NCBI GenBank assembly: GCA_037176725.1
Contig: JAZBRS010000035.1
Span: 50,974,001-51,038,000 of the forward strand
Direction: 5' to 3'
Length of the DNA stretch: 64,000 nt
Source of the DNA: Posidonia oceanica
Taxonomy: Eukaryota; Streptophyta; Magnoliopsida; Alismatales; Posidoniaceae
Each line of letters begins with the position of its first letter. Within the stretch, counting starts at the first letter, position 1. Below the pieces are notes generated by a model, which did no database searches, was not told the DNA's origin, and saw only the letters and a list, made by a program, of their open reading frames with translations. Of this stretch, positions 21,690 through 33,080 are shown piece after piece. The translations under genes and the position numbers were made by a program.

Positions 21690-22625
21690 TGACATTGCAT
21701 TGCATGCCCACGCTGAGACCATTGCATACCTACTACGATGGGTTCCTGTTTTCTCCTATGTATCATTTTTGCATTCATTCCTTTGCATCAGGCTGGTACC
21801 CCTAACTGCTCGGTGATAGGTCCGTCAACTTATCATCCATTCATCCATTCATTCATTCATCCATTCATCCATCCATCCTTCGCATTTTGATGCCATGGGT
21901 GCTTAGGCTGTCCCTTAGTATCATCCCTGATACCAGGGTCATCTTTTTTGCTGCCCTATGGTATCGCCCCCCTCATCTCATTGAGTTGGTAGCTCTAACT
22001 GCTCCATGATAGTCCGATAACCTATCACCCTGCATTGTTCCTGCATTATCCCATTGCATTCCCCACCAGCATTGCACCTCACACGGTGAGCCCTTACATC
22101 CACCTCATTGCATTCGGGTTGGTACCCCCTAACTTCTTGGCTGGCAAACTCATTTGTTTTGTCTCCACCTTGCATTTTGATGCCATGGGCGCTTCGGCTG
22201 TCCCCTGGTATCAGTGAACGATACGAGGGGCATCTTTATTTTGCTGTCCCATGGTATCACATCTCCATCTGCATTTGGGCTAACATCCCCAACTGTTACG
22301 GGAGCGTCTACGGACCTCTGCCACACCTTCGGGTATGGTATTCCCGTTGCATTCGTAGTTGCGAGTCATCCCACTTGTCACCACCTCTCTTGCCTAACAG
22401 ACTCGCTGGCTTGTCAATGCCTTCAATACCATGTGCATCTGGCAACCCCTTGGTATCATCTCACCCCCATTCGGGCCGATATTCCTTAACTATCTGGTGA
22501 TGAGTCTGTTAACTCCTCATGGGCCGATACTCCCCAACTATCCGGTGATGAGTCCGATAACTCATTAGAGGGCTGATAACCCCTAACTATCCGGCGATAG
22601 GTTCGTTAACTTATCACCCTTTCGT
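21690..22625 (+). repeat. Hairpin-rich repeat block (gamma), element B
   Basis: It contains CCCCTGGTATC...GATACGAGGGG inverted words (22200-22230) and a run of units with CCCTAACTATCCGGCGAT and AACTCCTCA/AACTTATCACC (22480-22620). A simple repeat of CATT/CATC (21832-21878) lies inside. Confidence 0.75.
21832..21878 (+). repeat. CATT/CATC microsatellite
   Basis: Tetranucleotide run of ATTC and ATCC words within element B's gamma block. Confidence 0.9.
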
Positions 22626-22639
22626 CGTAGTGTAATAGC

Positions 22640-23330
22640 ATTCTGTTGCATGGCATTAGCATCTCATCATCACACGGACATCGCGTGCTTAGGATCCGAA
22701 CCCCTAGTTCGCATATTGCTTAAGGTACCATCCTCAGCACCCGCAGACTTTCGCAGCTTTCTGGCTTTGGATGGCACCCACGGTAGTGTGCAGCCTAGGA
22801 TCATTTTCTCGGTTTCACGTGCCTGGCGTCCCACTGTATACACCCTGCATTTCACTGCATGACATTGCATAACATCATATAGCTTCCTTGTATCCCTCGT
22901 AGAGTCAGTCCTAGTATTGCATCTCATCATCACACAGACATCGCGCGCTTAGGATCCGAACCCCTAGTTCATGTATTGCCAAAGGTAGCATCCTCAGCAC
23001 CTGCAAGACTTTCACAGCTTGCCGGCTTTGGATGACACTCGCGGTAGTGTGTGGCCCAGGATCGTTTTCTCGGTCTCGCATGCCTGGCGTCTCACTGTTT
23101 ATACGTTGCATCTCACTGCATAACATTACATAACATTGCACCCTTATTGCGCTGCTACTCCTCTATAGTCATTACACCAACTCCCACATTCCGTTTCCGG
23201 GACATGGCGTGTTTAGGAAACCGAACCCCTAATCGCACATTGCTTAAAGTGGCATCTTCAGCACCCGTAGCTCTCTGCAGCCTACCGGCTTAAGATGACA
23301 CCTGCGGTAGTGCACGGCCAGGATCGCATC
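22640..23330 (+). repeat. Three tandem copies of a 260-bp repeat (delta), element B
   Basis: ATCTCATCATCACAC recurs at 22661 and 22921, a 260-base period. Each copy then reads through GGATCCGAACCCCTAGTTC, CATCCTCAGCACC, a GGTAGTG word and GGATC...TTTTCTCGGT. A third, more diverged copy starts near 23200. Non-coding. Confidence 0.8.
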
Positions 23331-23777
23331 CTTGGCATTACATGCCTGCCATCGCATGCACATCCACTACATCTTCACTTTCAGCCTTTTACTTTCTACA
23401 CTTGCACTGCCTACGCCCATAGCAAAAGCTTGGCAAATGGCACACCTCGTTGACTGGCCTTCCTGCATTGCCCAGCGACAGCATTGCATTGCATTTCTCC
23501 ACGTTTCCACATGCATGCATCACCTACTTTCCCCTAGAGGAGTACAGTGCAATGAGCATTAGTGTAGGCATAACACCTGCATTAGCACCGTACACTAGTC
23601 CTTGCATTGGCACAGCATCCTAGTGTTCGCATTCATCTACATTTGGCAACGAGTCATGATTTTTGGTGCATCCACCAAATAAGTGACTCACACCTATAAC
23701 AACTGGCCTCTTATCGGTGTTAAGAGGGGGTGTCTTGTCAACCTTGAGCCACGGTCTCGCTATGCTTGACCTCGCTC
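23331..23777 (+). other. Block before the polypurine tract (epsilon), element B
   Basis: GCATTGCATTTCTCCACG-type sequence, then CAACGAGTCATGATTTTTGG (23645-23664) and GGGGGTGTCTTGTCAACC (23727-23744). It corresponds to C 7091-7476. No ORF. Confidence 0.55.
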
Positions 23778-23790
23778 AGGGAGGGGCATC
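23778..23790 (+). promoter_or_regulatory. Polypurine tract, element B
   Basis: AGGGAGGGGCATC directly before the 3' LTR start at 23791, identical to the tract of C and D. Confidence 0.88.
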
Positions 23791-24275
23791 TGTAGACACC
23801 TGAATTTGACACCTGGCGGCGGATCAAACTTGGAGGAATGAGCTCAGAAACTGTGGATTCAACCTTTTCCCCAAAACCCAACCTTTCCACCCAAATTGAC
23901 ATAAAACCAAATCCTATTCCAAAACCAACTCAAAACCAACCCAAAACCATTCCACAACATAACCTAAGCCTAAGCCTAACTAAAGCCCATTAGCAGCCCA
24001 GCCTACTGAGTGGCACGTTCAAGCACTGCACTCACAGGCTACTAGACTTGGTCGTGCCATTATGTGGCAACTGAGTTTGGCGCCACGAGTTGTGACGACT
24101 GGACTGTAACTCAGTCCACCGCCCAAGCTTCCTTGCCACGGCTGTCGCCGGTCACCGCCTCCAGCCACACCTGTCCCTTCGCCACTTACTCCTCGCTACC
24201 GCCACCGACAACGTGCCAAGAACCACTTACTCCTTGGCACGGCGTCACCTCCTCGCCGGTGGACAACCCGCACAC
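23791..24275 (+). mobile_element. 3' LTR of element B, first 485 bp
   Basis: It starts TGTAGACACCTGAATTTGAC and follows the 5' LTR base by base with scattered differences until GGACAACCCGCACAC, where element A interrupts it. The remaining 2072 bp are at 47991-50062. 485 + 2072 = 2557, the length of the 5' LTR. Confidence 0.95.
24271..24275. repeat. Target duplication CACAC, left of element A
   Basis: CACAC before A's terminal TGTAGTAATCC and again at 47986-47990 directly after A's other terminus TGTCTACA. The empty paralogue in B's 5' LTR has one copy of the target (14361-14385). Confidence 0.95.
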
Positions 24276-27200
24276 TGTAGTAATCCTGAATTCTGATCGT
24301 CCATGCACAATACCAAAGCTCGCGTGCACCGATCAAAATAGGCTCACTATATGCGGTAGGATACGAGGGAAGAAACTCGATTTGGGAACGCTGGCAAAAG
24401 AAGAAAAAAGAAATGATAAGACAATTTAGAGTCGCCACCAGGTCTATTGAATTGGAAGACAAGGAAAATCGAGGGTAAAGCATGAAAAGACATGCAAAAT
24501 CGAATGCAAAGAAGGGGCAAAGGGATGCAATGCTAAGCTATGCTATGCTATGCTATGACTCATGCCTAGGATAATGGAAAGGTCGATGCGAGCCAAGAGA
24601 AAGGGCAAGGACTCCTGTTACGTACGGGGAAGGTGTTAGGCACCCTCGATACGTCCGAGAGTCGGTCTTTCTTAGGCAATCTCGCGCTAATGCAGGGAAA
24701 TGCTAGCCTAATGCCTAAATGCCATGAATGTCTACCTGCTATGCATGGGAAATAAACGTGCCATCTATGTGCTCAGCAACGCTGCTAGTGTTCCGAACTG
24801 GACGAACCCTAGTTCGTGAGAACTCCTAGGCAGTAAGCATCATAGCCCTAATGCAGATGCAGGCGATAAAATAAAACTGTGGGGAAAACCAAGCAATGCA
24901 AACGACATGCAAGCGATAAAGCAAAGCAAGCACGTAAAACGGTGCGAAAGCATGGAAAACGATGCAAGGCGTGGAAAACGATGCAAAGTGCAGAAAACGA
25001 TGCAAGACGCGGAAAATGATGCAAGGCATGGAAAACAATGCAAAGCGTAGAAAACAATGCAAGGCACGGAAAGCGAGGCGAAAACAGGGTGCAAAACCAA
25101 AACAAGGGTTAGACAGCATGCATGGGGGTAGCGGTAGGTATCAAAAGCAATAAAACATAGAAGACAGCAAACGAAATCAAGTCAGCGTTTTAAAATTTAG
25201 TCAAGCCAACTGCAAGCGTTGGACGCTGGCAGCAGCGGCGTCCAACGTTGGACACTGCCAGTGCTGGCGTCCAACAACTGCTAGAGGCAGACAGCATGTA
25301 GCTTTTAGAAAACAATGAATTCTAGCTATATGGATGCAGTACAGATGCAGAAATGCAGCTATATGAGTGCATGGCATGCAAGACTAACCTGACAGAGGAT
25401 CAGAAGAGGAATCAGAGCAAGGGGCAAGCTAGGACCAAGGATCAAAGCAAGCAGGGTGTTGGACGCCGATGGGCATGGCGTCCAACATTAGATGCCAGAG
25501 AGACAGGCGTCCAACACAGGCCAGAGAGAAACAAAAGAAAAAAGCATACAAAAGACAAATAAAAAGTGGGAACATGCATTTGGGCTACTAGGAATAAACA
25601 CAGACTGAGCATACAAGCAAGGGAAGCATAAGAAACCAAAAAAAATTACCTGTAGCATGTGCCAGGCCAGAGGCGCAACCAGAACATTGGACGCGAGCTA
25701 GGCCGGCGTCCAATGTTGGACGCCTACACCCGTAGCGTACAACGCCCTAGGAGGCACAAACACACAAAAACTTGCATGAAACACAGCAAATGAACTAAGA
25801 AGCCATGGAATATTAGCAAAGGAAGCTAAGCATGCATGGTAAACACAGAAGTCATGTAAATAAGCAAGATCAGAGCAATATGCAAGCATCTAAAAGCAAA
25901 CAGAGGAGCAGGGACGTTAGACATTGGAGACAGCAGCGTCCAACGTTGGACGCTGAAGCCTCTAGCGTCCAACGACCACAGCATGCAAACTTACCTATGC
26001 TAAGGGGAAGCTCAGCTCTAAACCCCACCTGTATGCATGCAAACATACTGAGACATGCCAGAACAAGCAGAAACATGCATAGCAAGCATGGCAAGTATTT
26101 AATCCAAGAGAAGCAAATAGAAAGAGCATGCATGGAAATAAAGGATAAAAACTTGCAAGAAGGAGCATGCAACTTAAAAAGGTCTTAGCAAACCTAAGCA
26201 TGGTTGCCATAGGGGCTAGGCATCTCTAATCATACACAGAATATGCATAGATATCAGAAATAGGCAAGGTACAAGCATGGCAACAAAGTAAAGCTGACAG
26301 AGCACGTTGGACACCGGATGAACCAGCGTCCAACGTTGGACGTGGCTCACCCAGGCGTCCAACGCAGACAGATGGCAGAATGAACTTAGAGCATGCAAAC
26401 ATGATTCAAGCAAGCATGGAACAAGCAAATAGGCATGGCATAGCATCAGAGGACATGCAAGGAGGACATGCAGCATGGATTTACAGAAGAACCAACAATA
26501 GCAAAGCATGGAAAGCATTAGAACAAGAGCAAAATAAAACAGGGCGTTGGACGCTGGCCCATGCCGCGTCCAACGTTGGACACACCTGTTGGTGCGTCCA
26601 ACACACTGAACTTCGCTTCAGTCAAGCGAGGCCGCCAAATCGATTGAAAACCTCAAATAAACTAGCTAACATGCAAAGGTGGTCGATAACAAGCATGGTG
26701 GTATGCTTGGTGCCGAAATTTGGCGAGTGGATTGCTCCACCCACCTCCTCCTCCTTATCACCGGAAAACCAAGCGATGGAGGGGTGTGTGCTGTGCTAAA
26801 GGGCATGGAAGGCAAGGGAAAACATTCACACTAGCATGCATGGGCCTAAGGGAAAGAAAACCAACCTTTTGGCGGCCTGGAACGGCGGTTCCTCCTTCGT
26901 CGCCGGTGCTACGGAAGTTATGGCAGAGGCTACTCCAGCGAGCTCGCGCAGGCTGCTGGGAGCACTAGAAGGGTCGACGAAAGGTCAAGGATGGAGGTGG
27001 ATGATCACTCTATACTCTGGAGTCACCACATTCCCTCTCTCGCAAGTGTGGTCACCTCTGGAATGAGGGAAAGGAGGGTGTTTTATTGCTGGAGTGCATG
27101 GGTTCATGTGCGGGCAGCGGCTTTGGCAGGTGTATTGCAGGCGTTTGCAGGTGGTGTTAGAGGCTTATGAGTGTGTGGGGTGCTTGAGGAATGTCAGGAG

Positions 27201-27751
27201 TGTGGCAGGGCTATGTTAGATGGCCGGCGGAGCCACGGCGGTGGCTGACATGGGCGGCCGAAGGCTGTGAGAGCGGATTTTGGGCTGAGATCGAAATGAT
27301 GGGTTCCAAAGGTAGTAACTCATCCTTGGAAGGTAGTGGATGACCTAGAGGGCAAGAGGGGACAGGTAGTAAGTGCGGGGGGGCGGTGGATTGGACGGGA
27401 GGTGAGCTAGAAGGGGCGGAACAATCGCTGCTGCAGCCGAGCCGTTGGACGCTGGAGTAGGAGGCGTCCAACGTTGGACGCTAGCATAGGGTGCATCCAA
27501 CGTTGGACGCTGCCTATTCCAGCGTACAACATGCTCAGTTGGCAAAAGCTGTAAATGGGCTTGGGCTTGGGCCTAGAAAGGTTTAAAAATTGCTAAAAGG
27601 CTTGGGTTAAGGCTTTTAGGGTTTGGGTAAGGTTTTAGGCTTGGTTTTGGGGGTAGAAATGGGTTAGGAAAAAGATGTGCCACTCCAGAGTCCACACGAG
27701 CCTGCAAGAGAAAACAACCAACTTCCAGGCTGTCAGAATGGGGTGTCTACA
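24276..27751 (-). mobile_element. 3' LTR of element A (3476 bp)
   Basis: Minus-strand LTR. It begins (at 27751) TGTAGACACCCCATTCTGAC after a polypurine tract and ends TACTACA at 24276. It contains the palindrome series, centred near 25240, 25480, 25715, 25945, 26337, 26577 and 27470, a short 20-bp tandem repeat (24935-25075), and the shared tail (24276-24860). Confidence 0.93.
24531..24558. repeat. GCTAT pentanucleotide run
   Basis: Several TATGC units in the LTR tail of A. A longer version is in D (56811-56846), and a short one in A's 5' LTR (44820-44833). Confidence 0.85.
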
Positions 27752-27764
27752 GATGCCTCTCCCT
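27752..27764 (-). promoter_or_regulatory. Polypurine tract, element A
   Basis: Minus-strand AGGGAGAGGCATC adjoining the 3' LTR start. It has one difference from the tract of B, C and D, with CTTGACCTCGCTC upstream as in those elements. Confidence 0.85.
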
Positions 27765-28190
27765 GAGCGAGGTCAAGCGTAGTGAGACCACTGCTCAAGG
27801 TAGACAAGACACCCTACCTGACGCCGGCAGGAGCACCAATCACTATAGGCACGAGTCATTCGCCTGGTGGATGCACCGGAAAACATGACTCTGAGCCACA
27901 ATGCAGATGTGAATGCTGATGCTAATGCGATGTGTGCCAGTGCGGATGCAACGCATGCCAATGCAGCTATTTACCACGCAATGCCGTTAGTAAAAGAATG
28001 CGGTGCTGATGCAGAAGGGATGCAAAGAAAGCTGCAATGCAATGCATGAGTTCGGGGATTAATCCAAGCTCACGAAAGAAATGCCTGACAAGACTGACGG
28101 GCTTGGCATCCGAGCAGTTAGGGCTACTAGCCCAACAAGCAAAAAAGCAGGGGTAGACTATTGGACGGCTGTCGACCGAGCAGTTAGGGC
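27765..28190 (-). other. Block between array and polypurine tract, element A
   Basis: It matches D 59994-60130 near the tract (CACCCTACCTGACGCCGGCAG, 27810-27829; GCACGAGTCATTCGCCTGG), then a GATGCTAATGC-rich stretch, then two hairpin units with AGTTAGGGCTGCCAGCCC (28182-28199). No ORF. Confidence 0.6.
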
Positions 28191-31100
28191 TGCCAGCCCG
28201 CAGGGGAAACAGAAGCAGCTTGTCCTCGCCCGAGGAAACAAGCAAGAAAGAGAAAGGGGGCAGGCAATCGTGGGCATCGTCCGCACGGAGCAAGGCCATG
28301 CAAGGGCTGATCCTCGCACAAGGATACAGGGCAGGACTTCGAACATACGGGGTCTGAGAGGAGCTTGTCCTCGCCCGAGGAAGCAAGCAAGAAAAGAAAG
28401 GAGGTAGGCAAATGTGGGCATCGTCCGCACGGAGCGAGGCCATGCAAGGGCTGATCCTCGCATGAGGATACAGGGCAGGACTCCGAGCATACAGGGTCCA
28501 AGAAGAGCTTGTCCTCGCCCGAGGAAGCAAGCAAGAAAAGAAAGGGGGTAGGCAAGCGTGGGCATCGTCTGCATAGAGCGAGGCCACACAAGGGCTGATC
28601 CTCGCACGAGGATACAAGGCAGGACTCCGAGCATACGGGGTCCGAGAAGAGCTTGTCCTCGCTCGAGGAAGCAAGCACGGTCTCTGTGCGGACGGAGACG
28701 GCAAAGGCTTGTCCTCGCCCAAGGAAGCAAGCAGGGGATTCCGCACGGACGGAATCCAAAGAGGGGCTTGTCCTCACCTGAGGAAGCAAGCAGCAGTCTG
28801 ATCCTCGCTCGAGGGGACAGACAGGGGACTTCATCCGCACGGAGCGAAGTCGCCCAGGGGGCTCGTCCCCGGCTGGGGAAACAAGCAGGCCTGATCCTCG
28901 CCCAAGGAAACAGGAGGGACTTCGTCTGCACAGAGCGAAGTCGCAAGAGGCTTGTCCTCGCCCGAGGAAGCAAGCAGGAAAAGAAAGGAGGAGGGCAAGC
29001 ATGGGCATCGTCCGCACGGAGCGAAGCAACGCAAGGGCTGATCCTCGCATGAGGATACAGGGTAGGACTCCGAGCATACGGGGACCGAGAAGAGCTTGTC
29101 CTTGCCCGAGGAAGCAAGCAAGAAAAGGAAAAAGACTTGTCCTCGCCCGAGGAAACAAGTAGGAGGGGAAGAAGAAAGAGGCTTGTCCTCGCCCGAGGAA
29201 GCAAGCAAGCGGGACTCCGTCTGCATGGAGTGGAGTCACATGAAACGAAAAAAGGCTTGTCCTCACCCAAGGAAGCAAGCAAGAAAGGAAAAAGGCTTGT
29301 CCTCGCCCAAGGAAGCAAGCAGGAAAAGAAAGGAGGAGGGCAAGCATGGGCATCGTCCGCACGGAGCGAAGCCACGCAAGGGCTGATCCTCGCACGAGGA
29401 TACAGGGCAGAACTTTGAGCATACGGGGTCCGAGAAGAGCTTGTCCTCGCCCAAGGAAGCAAGCAAGAAAAGGAAAAAGACTTGTCCTCGCCCGAGGAAA
29501 CAAGCAGGAGGGGAAGAAGAAAGAGGCTTGTCCTCGCCCGAGGAAGCAAGCAAGCGGAACTTTGTCCGCACGGAGCAGAGTCACGCGAAACGAAAAAAGG
29601 CTTGCCCTCGCGCGAGGAAGCAAGCAAGAAAAGGAAAAAGGCTTGTCCTCGCCCGAGGAAGCAAGCAGGAAAAGAAAGGAGGAGGGCAAGCATGGGCATC
29701 GTCTGCACGGAGCGAAGCAACGAAAGGGTTGATCCTCGCACGAGGATACAGGGCAGGACTCCGAGCATACGGGGACCGAGAAGAGCTTGTCCTTGCCCAA
29801 GGAAGCAAGCAAGAAAAGGAAAAAGACTTGTCCTCGCTTGAGGAAACAAGTAAGAGGGGAAGAAGAAAGAGGCTTCTCCTTGCCCAAGGAAGCAAGCGAG
29901 CGGGACTCCGTCTGCATGGAGCGGAGTCACATGAAACGAAAAAAGGCTTGTCCTCACCCGAGGAAGCAAGCAAGAAAGGAAAAAGGCTTGTCCTTGCCCA
30001 AGGAAGCAAGCAGGAAAAGAAAGGAGGAGGGCAAGCGTGGGCATCGTCCGCACAGAGCAAAGCCACGCACGGAGCGAAGCCACGCAAGGGCTGATCCTCG
30101 CACGAGGATACAGGGCAGAACTTTGAGCATACGGGGTCCGAGAAGAGCTTGTCCTCGCCCAAGGAAGCAAGAAAGAAAAGGAAAAAGACTTGTCCTCGCC
30201 CGAGGAAACAAGCAGGAGGGGAAGAAGAAAGAGGCTTGTCCTCGCCCGAGGAAGCAAGCAAGCGGAACTTTGTCCGCACGGAGCAGAGTCACGCGAAACG
30301 AAAAAAGGCTTGCCCTCGCGCGAGGAAGCAAGCAAGAAAAGGAAAAAGGCTTGTCCTCGCCCGAGGAAGCAAGCAGGAAAAGAAAGGAGGAGGGCAAGCA
30401 TAGGCATCGTCCGCATGGAGCGAAGCAACGCAAGGGCTGATCCTCGCACGAGGATACAGGGCAAGACTCCGAGCATACGGGGACCGAGAGGAGCTTGTCC
30501 TTGCCCGAGGAAGCAAGCAAGAAAAGGAAAAAGACTTGTCCTCGCCCGAGGAAACAAGTAGGAGGGGAAGAAGAAAGATGCTTGTCCTCACCCGAGGAAG
30601 CAAGCAAGCGGGACTCCGTCTGCATGGAGCGGAGTCACATGAAACGAAAAAAGGCTTGTCCTCACCCAAGGAAGCAAGCAAGAAAGGAAAAAGGCTTGTC
30701 CTTGCCTAAGGAAGCAAGCAGGAAAAAAAGGAGGAGGGCAAGCGTGGGCATCGTCCGCACGGAGCGAAGCCACGCAAGGGCTGATCCTCGCACGAGGATA
30801 CAGGGCAGGACTCCGAGCATACGGGGTCCGAGAAGAGCTTGTCCTCGCACGAGGAAGCAAGCAGGGCGTGCATACGCTTATCCTTGGCCGAGGAATAAGT
30901 GGGCCTGGTCCTCGCCCAAGGAAACAGGGAAACTCCATCCACACGGAGCTGCGCAAGGCTTGTCCTTGCCTGAGGAAGCAAGCAGGTCTGATCCTCGCAT
31001 GAGGAAACAAACAGGGGCTCTGTTTGCACAGAGCCAAGCAGGGCTTGTCCTCGCCCGAGGAAGTAAGCAAAAAGGAAAAAAGGCTTGTCCTCACCCGAGG

Positions 31101-31375
31101 AAGCAAGTAGGCGGGACCCCGTCCGCACGGAGGGAAGTCGCCTAAAAAGAAAAAAGGCTTGTCCTCGCCCGAGGAAACAAGCAGGAAGGGAAGAAGAAAG
31201 AGGCTTGTCCTCGCCCGAGGAAGCAAGCAAGCGGGACTCCGTCCGCACGGAGCGAAGTCACGCAAAAAGGAAAAAGGCTCGTCCTCGCCTGAGGAAGCAA
31301 GCAAGAAAGGGAAAAGGCTCGTCCTCACCCAAGGAAGCAAGCGGGAAAAGAAAGGAGAGAGCGATACCAGAGAGC
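28190..31375 (-). repeat. Palindrome-mosaic satellite-like array in the 3' region of element A
   Basis: About 40 copies by eye of a 25-base hairpin unit, with outer stem GCTTG/CAAGC and inner stem CCTCG/CGAGG around CC. They alternate with two other inverted units: GATCCTCGCACGAGGATAC and CTCCGTCCGCACGGAG. Spacers are GGAAAAAG and GGGAAGAAGAAAGAGG words. A larger order is visible: the GATCCTCGCA unit falls at 29040, 29385, 29731, 30093, 30439 and 30783, a period near 345. Copies at 29040, 29731 and 30439 share GGGGACCGAG, while 29385 and 30093 share AACTTTGAGCATACGGGGTC, giving a dimer of about 692-708 bp. Tandem repeats here are known for Ogre/Tat 3' regions. Confidence 0.92.
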
Positions 31376-31919
31376 AGCTAAAAAGATGTCCCTGGTATCA
31401 GGGATGATACCAGGGGATAGCTGGAGCGCCCCTATTATCAAAAGCAAGGAAAATGCAGACAAAACTAACGCATTTGCCAAATGAGTAGTTGGGGATGCCA
31501 GCCCAGAGCGATCCGGGCAAAGGCGATTGCAGCGATGCATGGGTCTACAGAGGTTCTTGCGTGCATGTTGACTACAGGGGGAGCTTTGCTACAATTCCCT
31601 TGCTGAGGCTGCTGGCTTGGTGCTTGCTGAGGGAACTACTCTAGATTTCTTGTGAGGCTACTTTAAGCTACTTGCATGGGCTAATGCTCTGAAGTGCTTG
31701 ATGCAGGTCCTGCAACATCTTGGCAGGAGGGGATATGCAATAGGTGAGGTATGCAACACAAACAAATGGCGTGAAACATCTTTGTATTGAGTGAATCTCT
31801 GGTTACATGCCTTTGATAGGCCAAAAAGATACAGCATGATTCAAAAGGGCTGTACAAACAAACAGGTGCACAGGCGCTTAGTCAAGCCGGGCCCTCTTCG
31901 CTTGGCGGGAGTCAGGAAA
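31376..31919 (-). other. Spacer between array and extra ORF, element A
   Basis: It starts with one large inverted repeat, CCCTGGTATCA...TGATACCAGGGG (31391-31418), and a GTAGTTGGGGATGCCAGCCC unit (31484-31503), both gamma-type. The remaining 400 bases show no repeat or gene I recognise. Confidence 0.55.
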
Positions 31920-33080
31920 CTAGGGGATGCTAGGAGGAATCTCGTTGAGGGGCCAGAGTCCCTGCACCTCGGTGACATACTCAGAAGTACATCCTGAGCC
32001 CTTCACAGCTGCAATGTCTATAGACTTGACCCTGTGCCGCATCAGGTCTGCTAGTTTTGCTGTGGGTGCTGTTGTGTTGAGCGGGTAAGTCTGCGTGAGC
32101 CTAGGCGCGGTGCTATCAATAAAGGCGCCCTGCCGGTAGACAAATTGCCTCATGACCCGGATAGGGTGGTACTCCACACCCCTGGTGAATCTTGGCAGCA
32201 CCGCAAGTCGCGTATCGTGAGCATCGAAGAAGACAGTGAATGGTTCAGTTACGGATGGGATGATTCGCCAAGTTACTGCGTCATCTGTCAGCTCAGACAG
32301 CTTCTGGTACTCTTCTGGTACGCTCTTGATAGTTCTTGCATGACCACTGTTGTAGCATGTTTCAATAGCATGCCTCTGAGGGCGCAGCAAGTCCATCTCC
32401 AAGTGTGCAGCTAGCTAGATCTGCACCAGTACTCCGCAGCCGTGGGACTAGCGGCAGCAGTGCACGACGCGGTCCAACCCGCGGTATGTTTCTGCAAGGA
32501 CGACTGGTGCCAGGTCGATCTACCAGGTCACCACTGCAAGTGCAATCTCGGCAATCTCGATTGCAACTGTCATCCAGCCATGTGTGAAGATCAGTTCGCC
32601 TAGAAAGCGGGTGACGAATCCCCAGCGCCACAGCTCGTCTCCGAGTTCAGTGTGCCTTTCTATAATTGCATCAAAGTATGCCAAGTGAAGCAAAGACGTG
32701 GGCCCACTGGTGTAGATTAATCTTTGCTGGCAGCCTTTGGCAGAGAGCCCAGTCAGCTGGCTTAGGACCGTAGTGTATCCCTCGCGCCTCATGAAGACCG
32801 TAGGTCCCATGATCTTGGAGAAGCCGCAGATCCAGTGCACTTCGTCCAATGTAGGAGTTAGCTCTATCCTGCCGAAGCGGAAGACATGATGCGCTGGCTT
32901 CCAGAACCTTGCAACAGCGCATAGGAGATGCCGGCTTACTTCAACGTCTACTGCCTTCAGAAGCTTGGAAGGGATACCCCATGTGCGCAGCTTCTCGCGG
33001 TCAGCTTCAGTGAGTTTGCCAACCCACTCTAGCAGGGCATCCGAGCAGTGCATGGGAGTGACCAGGGTAGGATAACCCAT
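31920..33080 (-). pseudogene. Extra sense ORF: plant-mobile-domain / DUF7745-like protein
   Basis: One frame of about 387 codons downstream of integrase, on the same strand, broken only by three TAG codons between 32519 and 32403, each explicable as CAG or TGG to TAG. The start MGYPTLVTPMHCSDALLEW is at 33080. The pattern HLLCAVARFWKPAHHVFRFG followed by ELTPTLDEVHWICGF resembles the core of plant mobile domain/DUF7745 proteins (FW...F.FG...LTPTL.E). The C-terminal half has HDTRLAVLPRF and VEYHPIRVMRQF. These domains occur in host proteins and in some transposons; their biochemical role is unsettled. I infer capture by the element. Family assignment is by eye. Confidence 0.55.

Noticed and set aside
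28158..30557. A 799-residue minus-strand reading frame, with other long frames beside it on both strands
   Set aside because: It is the translation of the palindrome array (repeating CLLPRARTS-like text). Several frames are open at once because the repeat unit lacks stops, and no domain is visible.
28190..31375. CRISPR-like array of palindromic repeats
   Set aside because: Spacers are not unique, units are nested in a higher-order repeat, the setting is a plant retrotransposon, and there are no cas genes.
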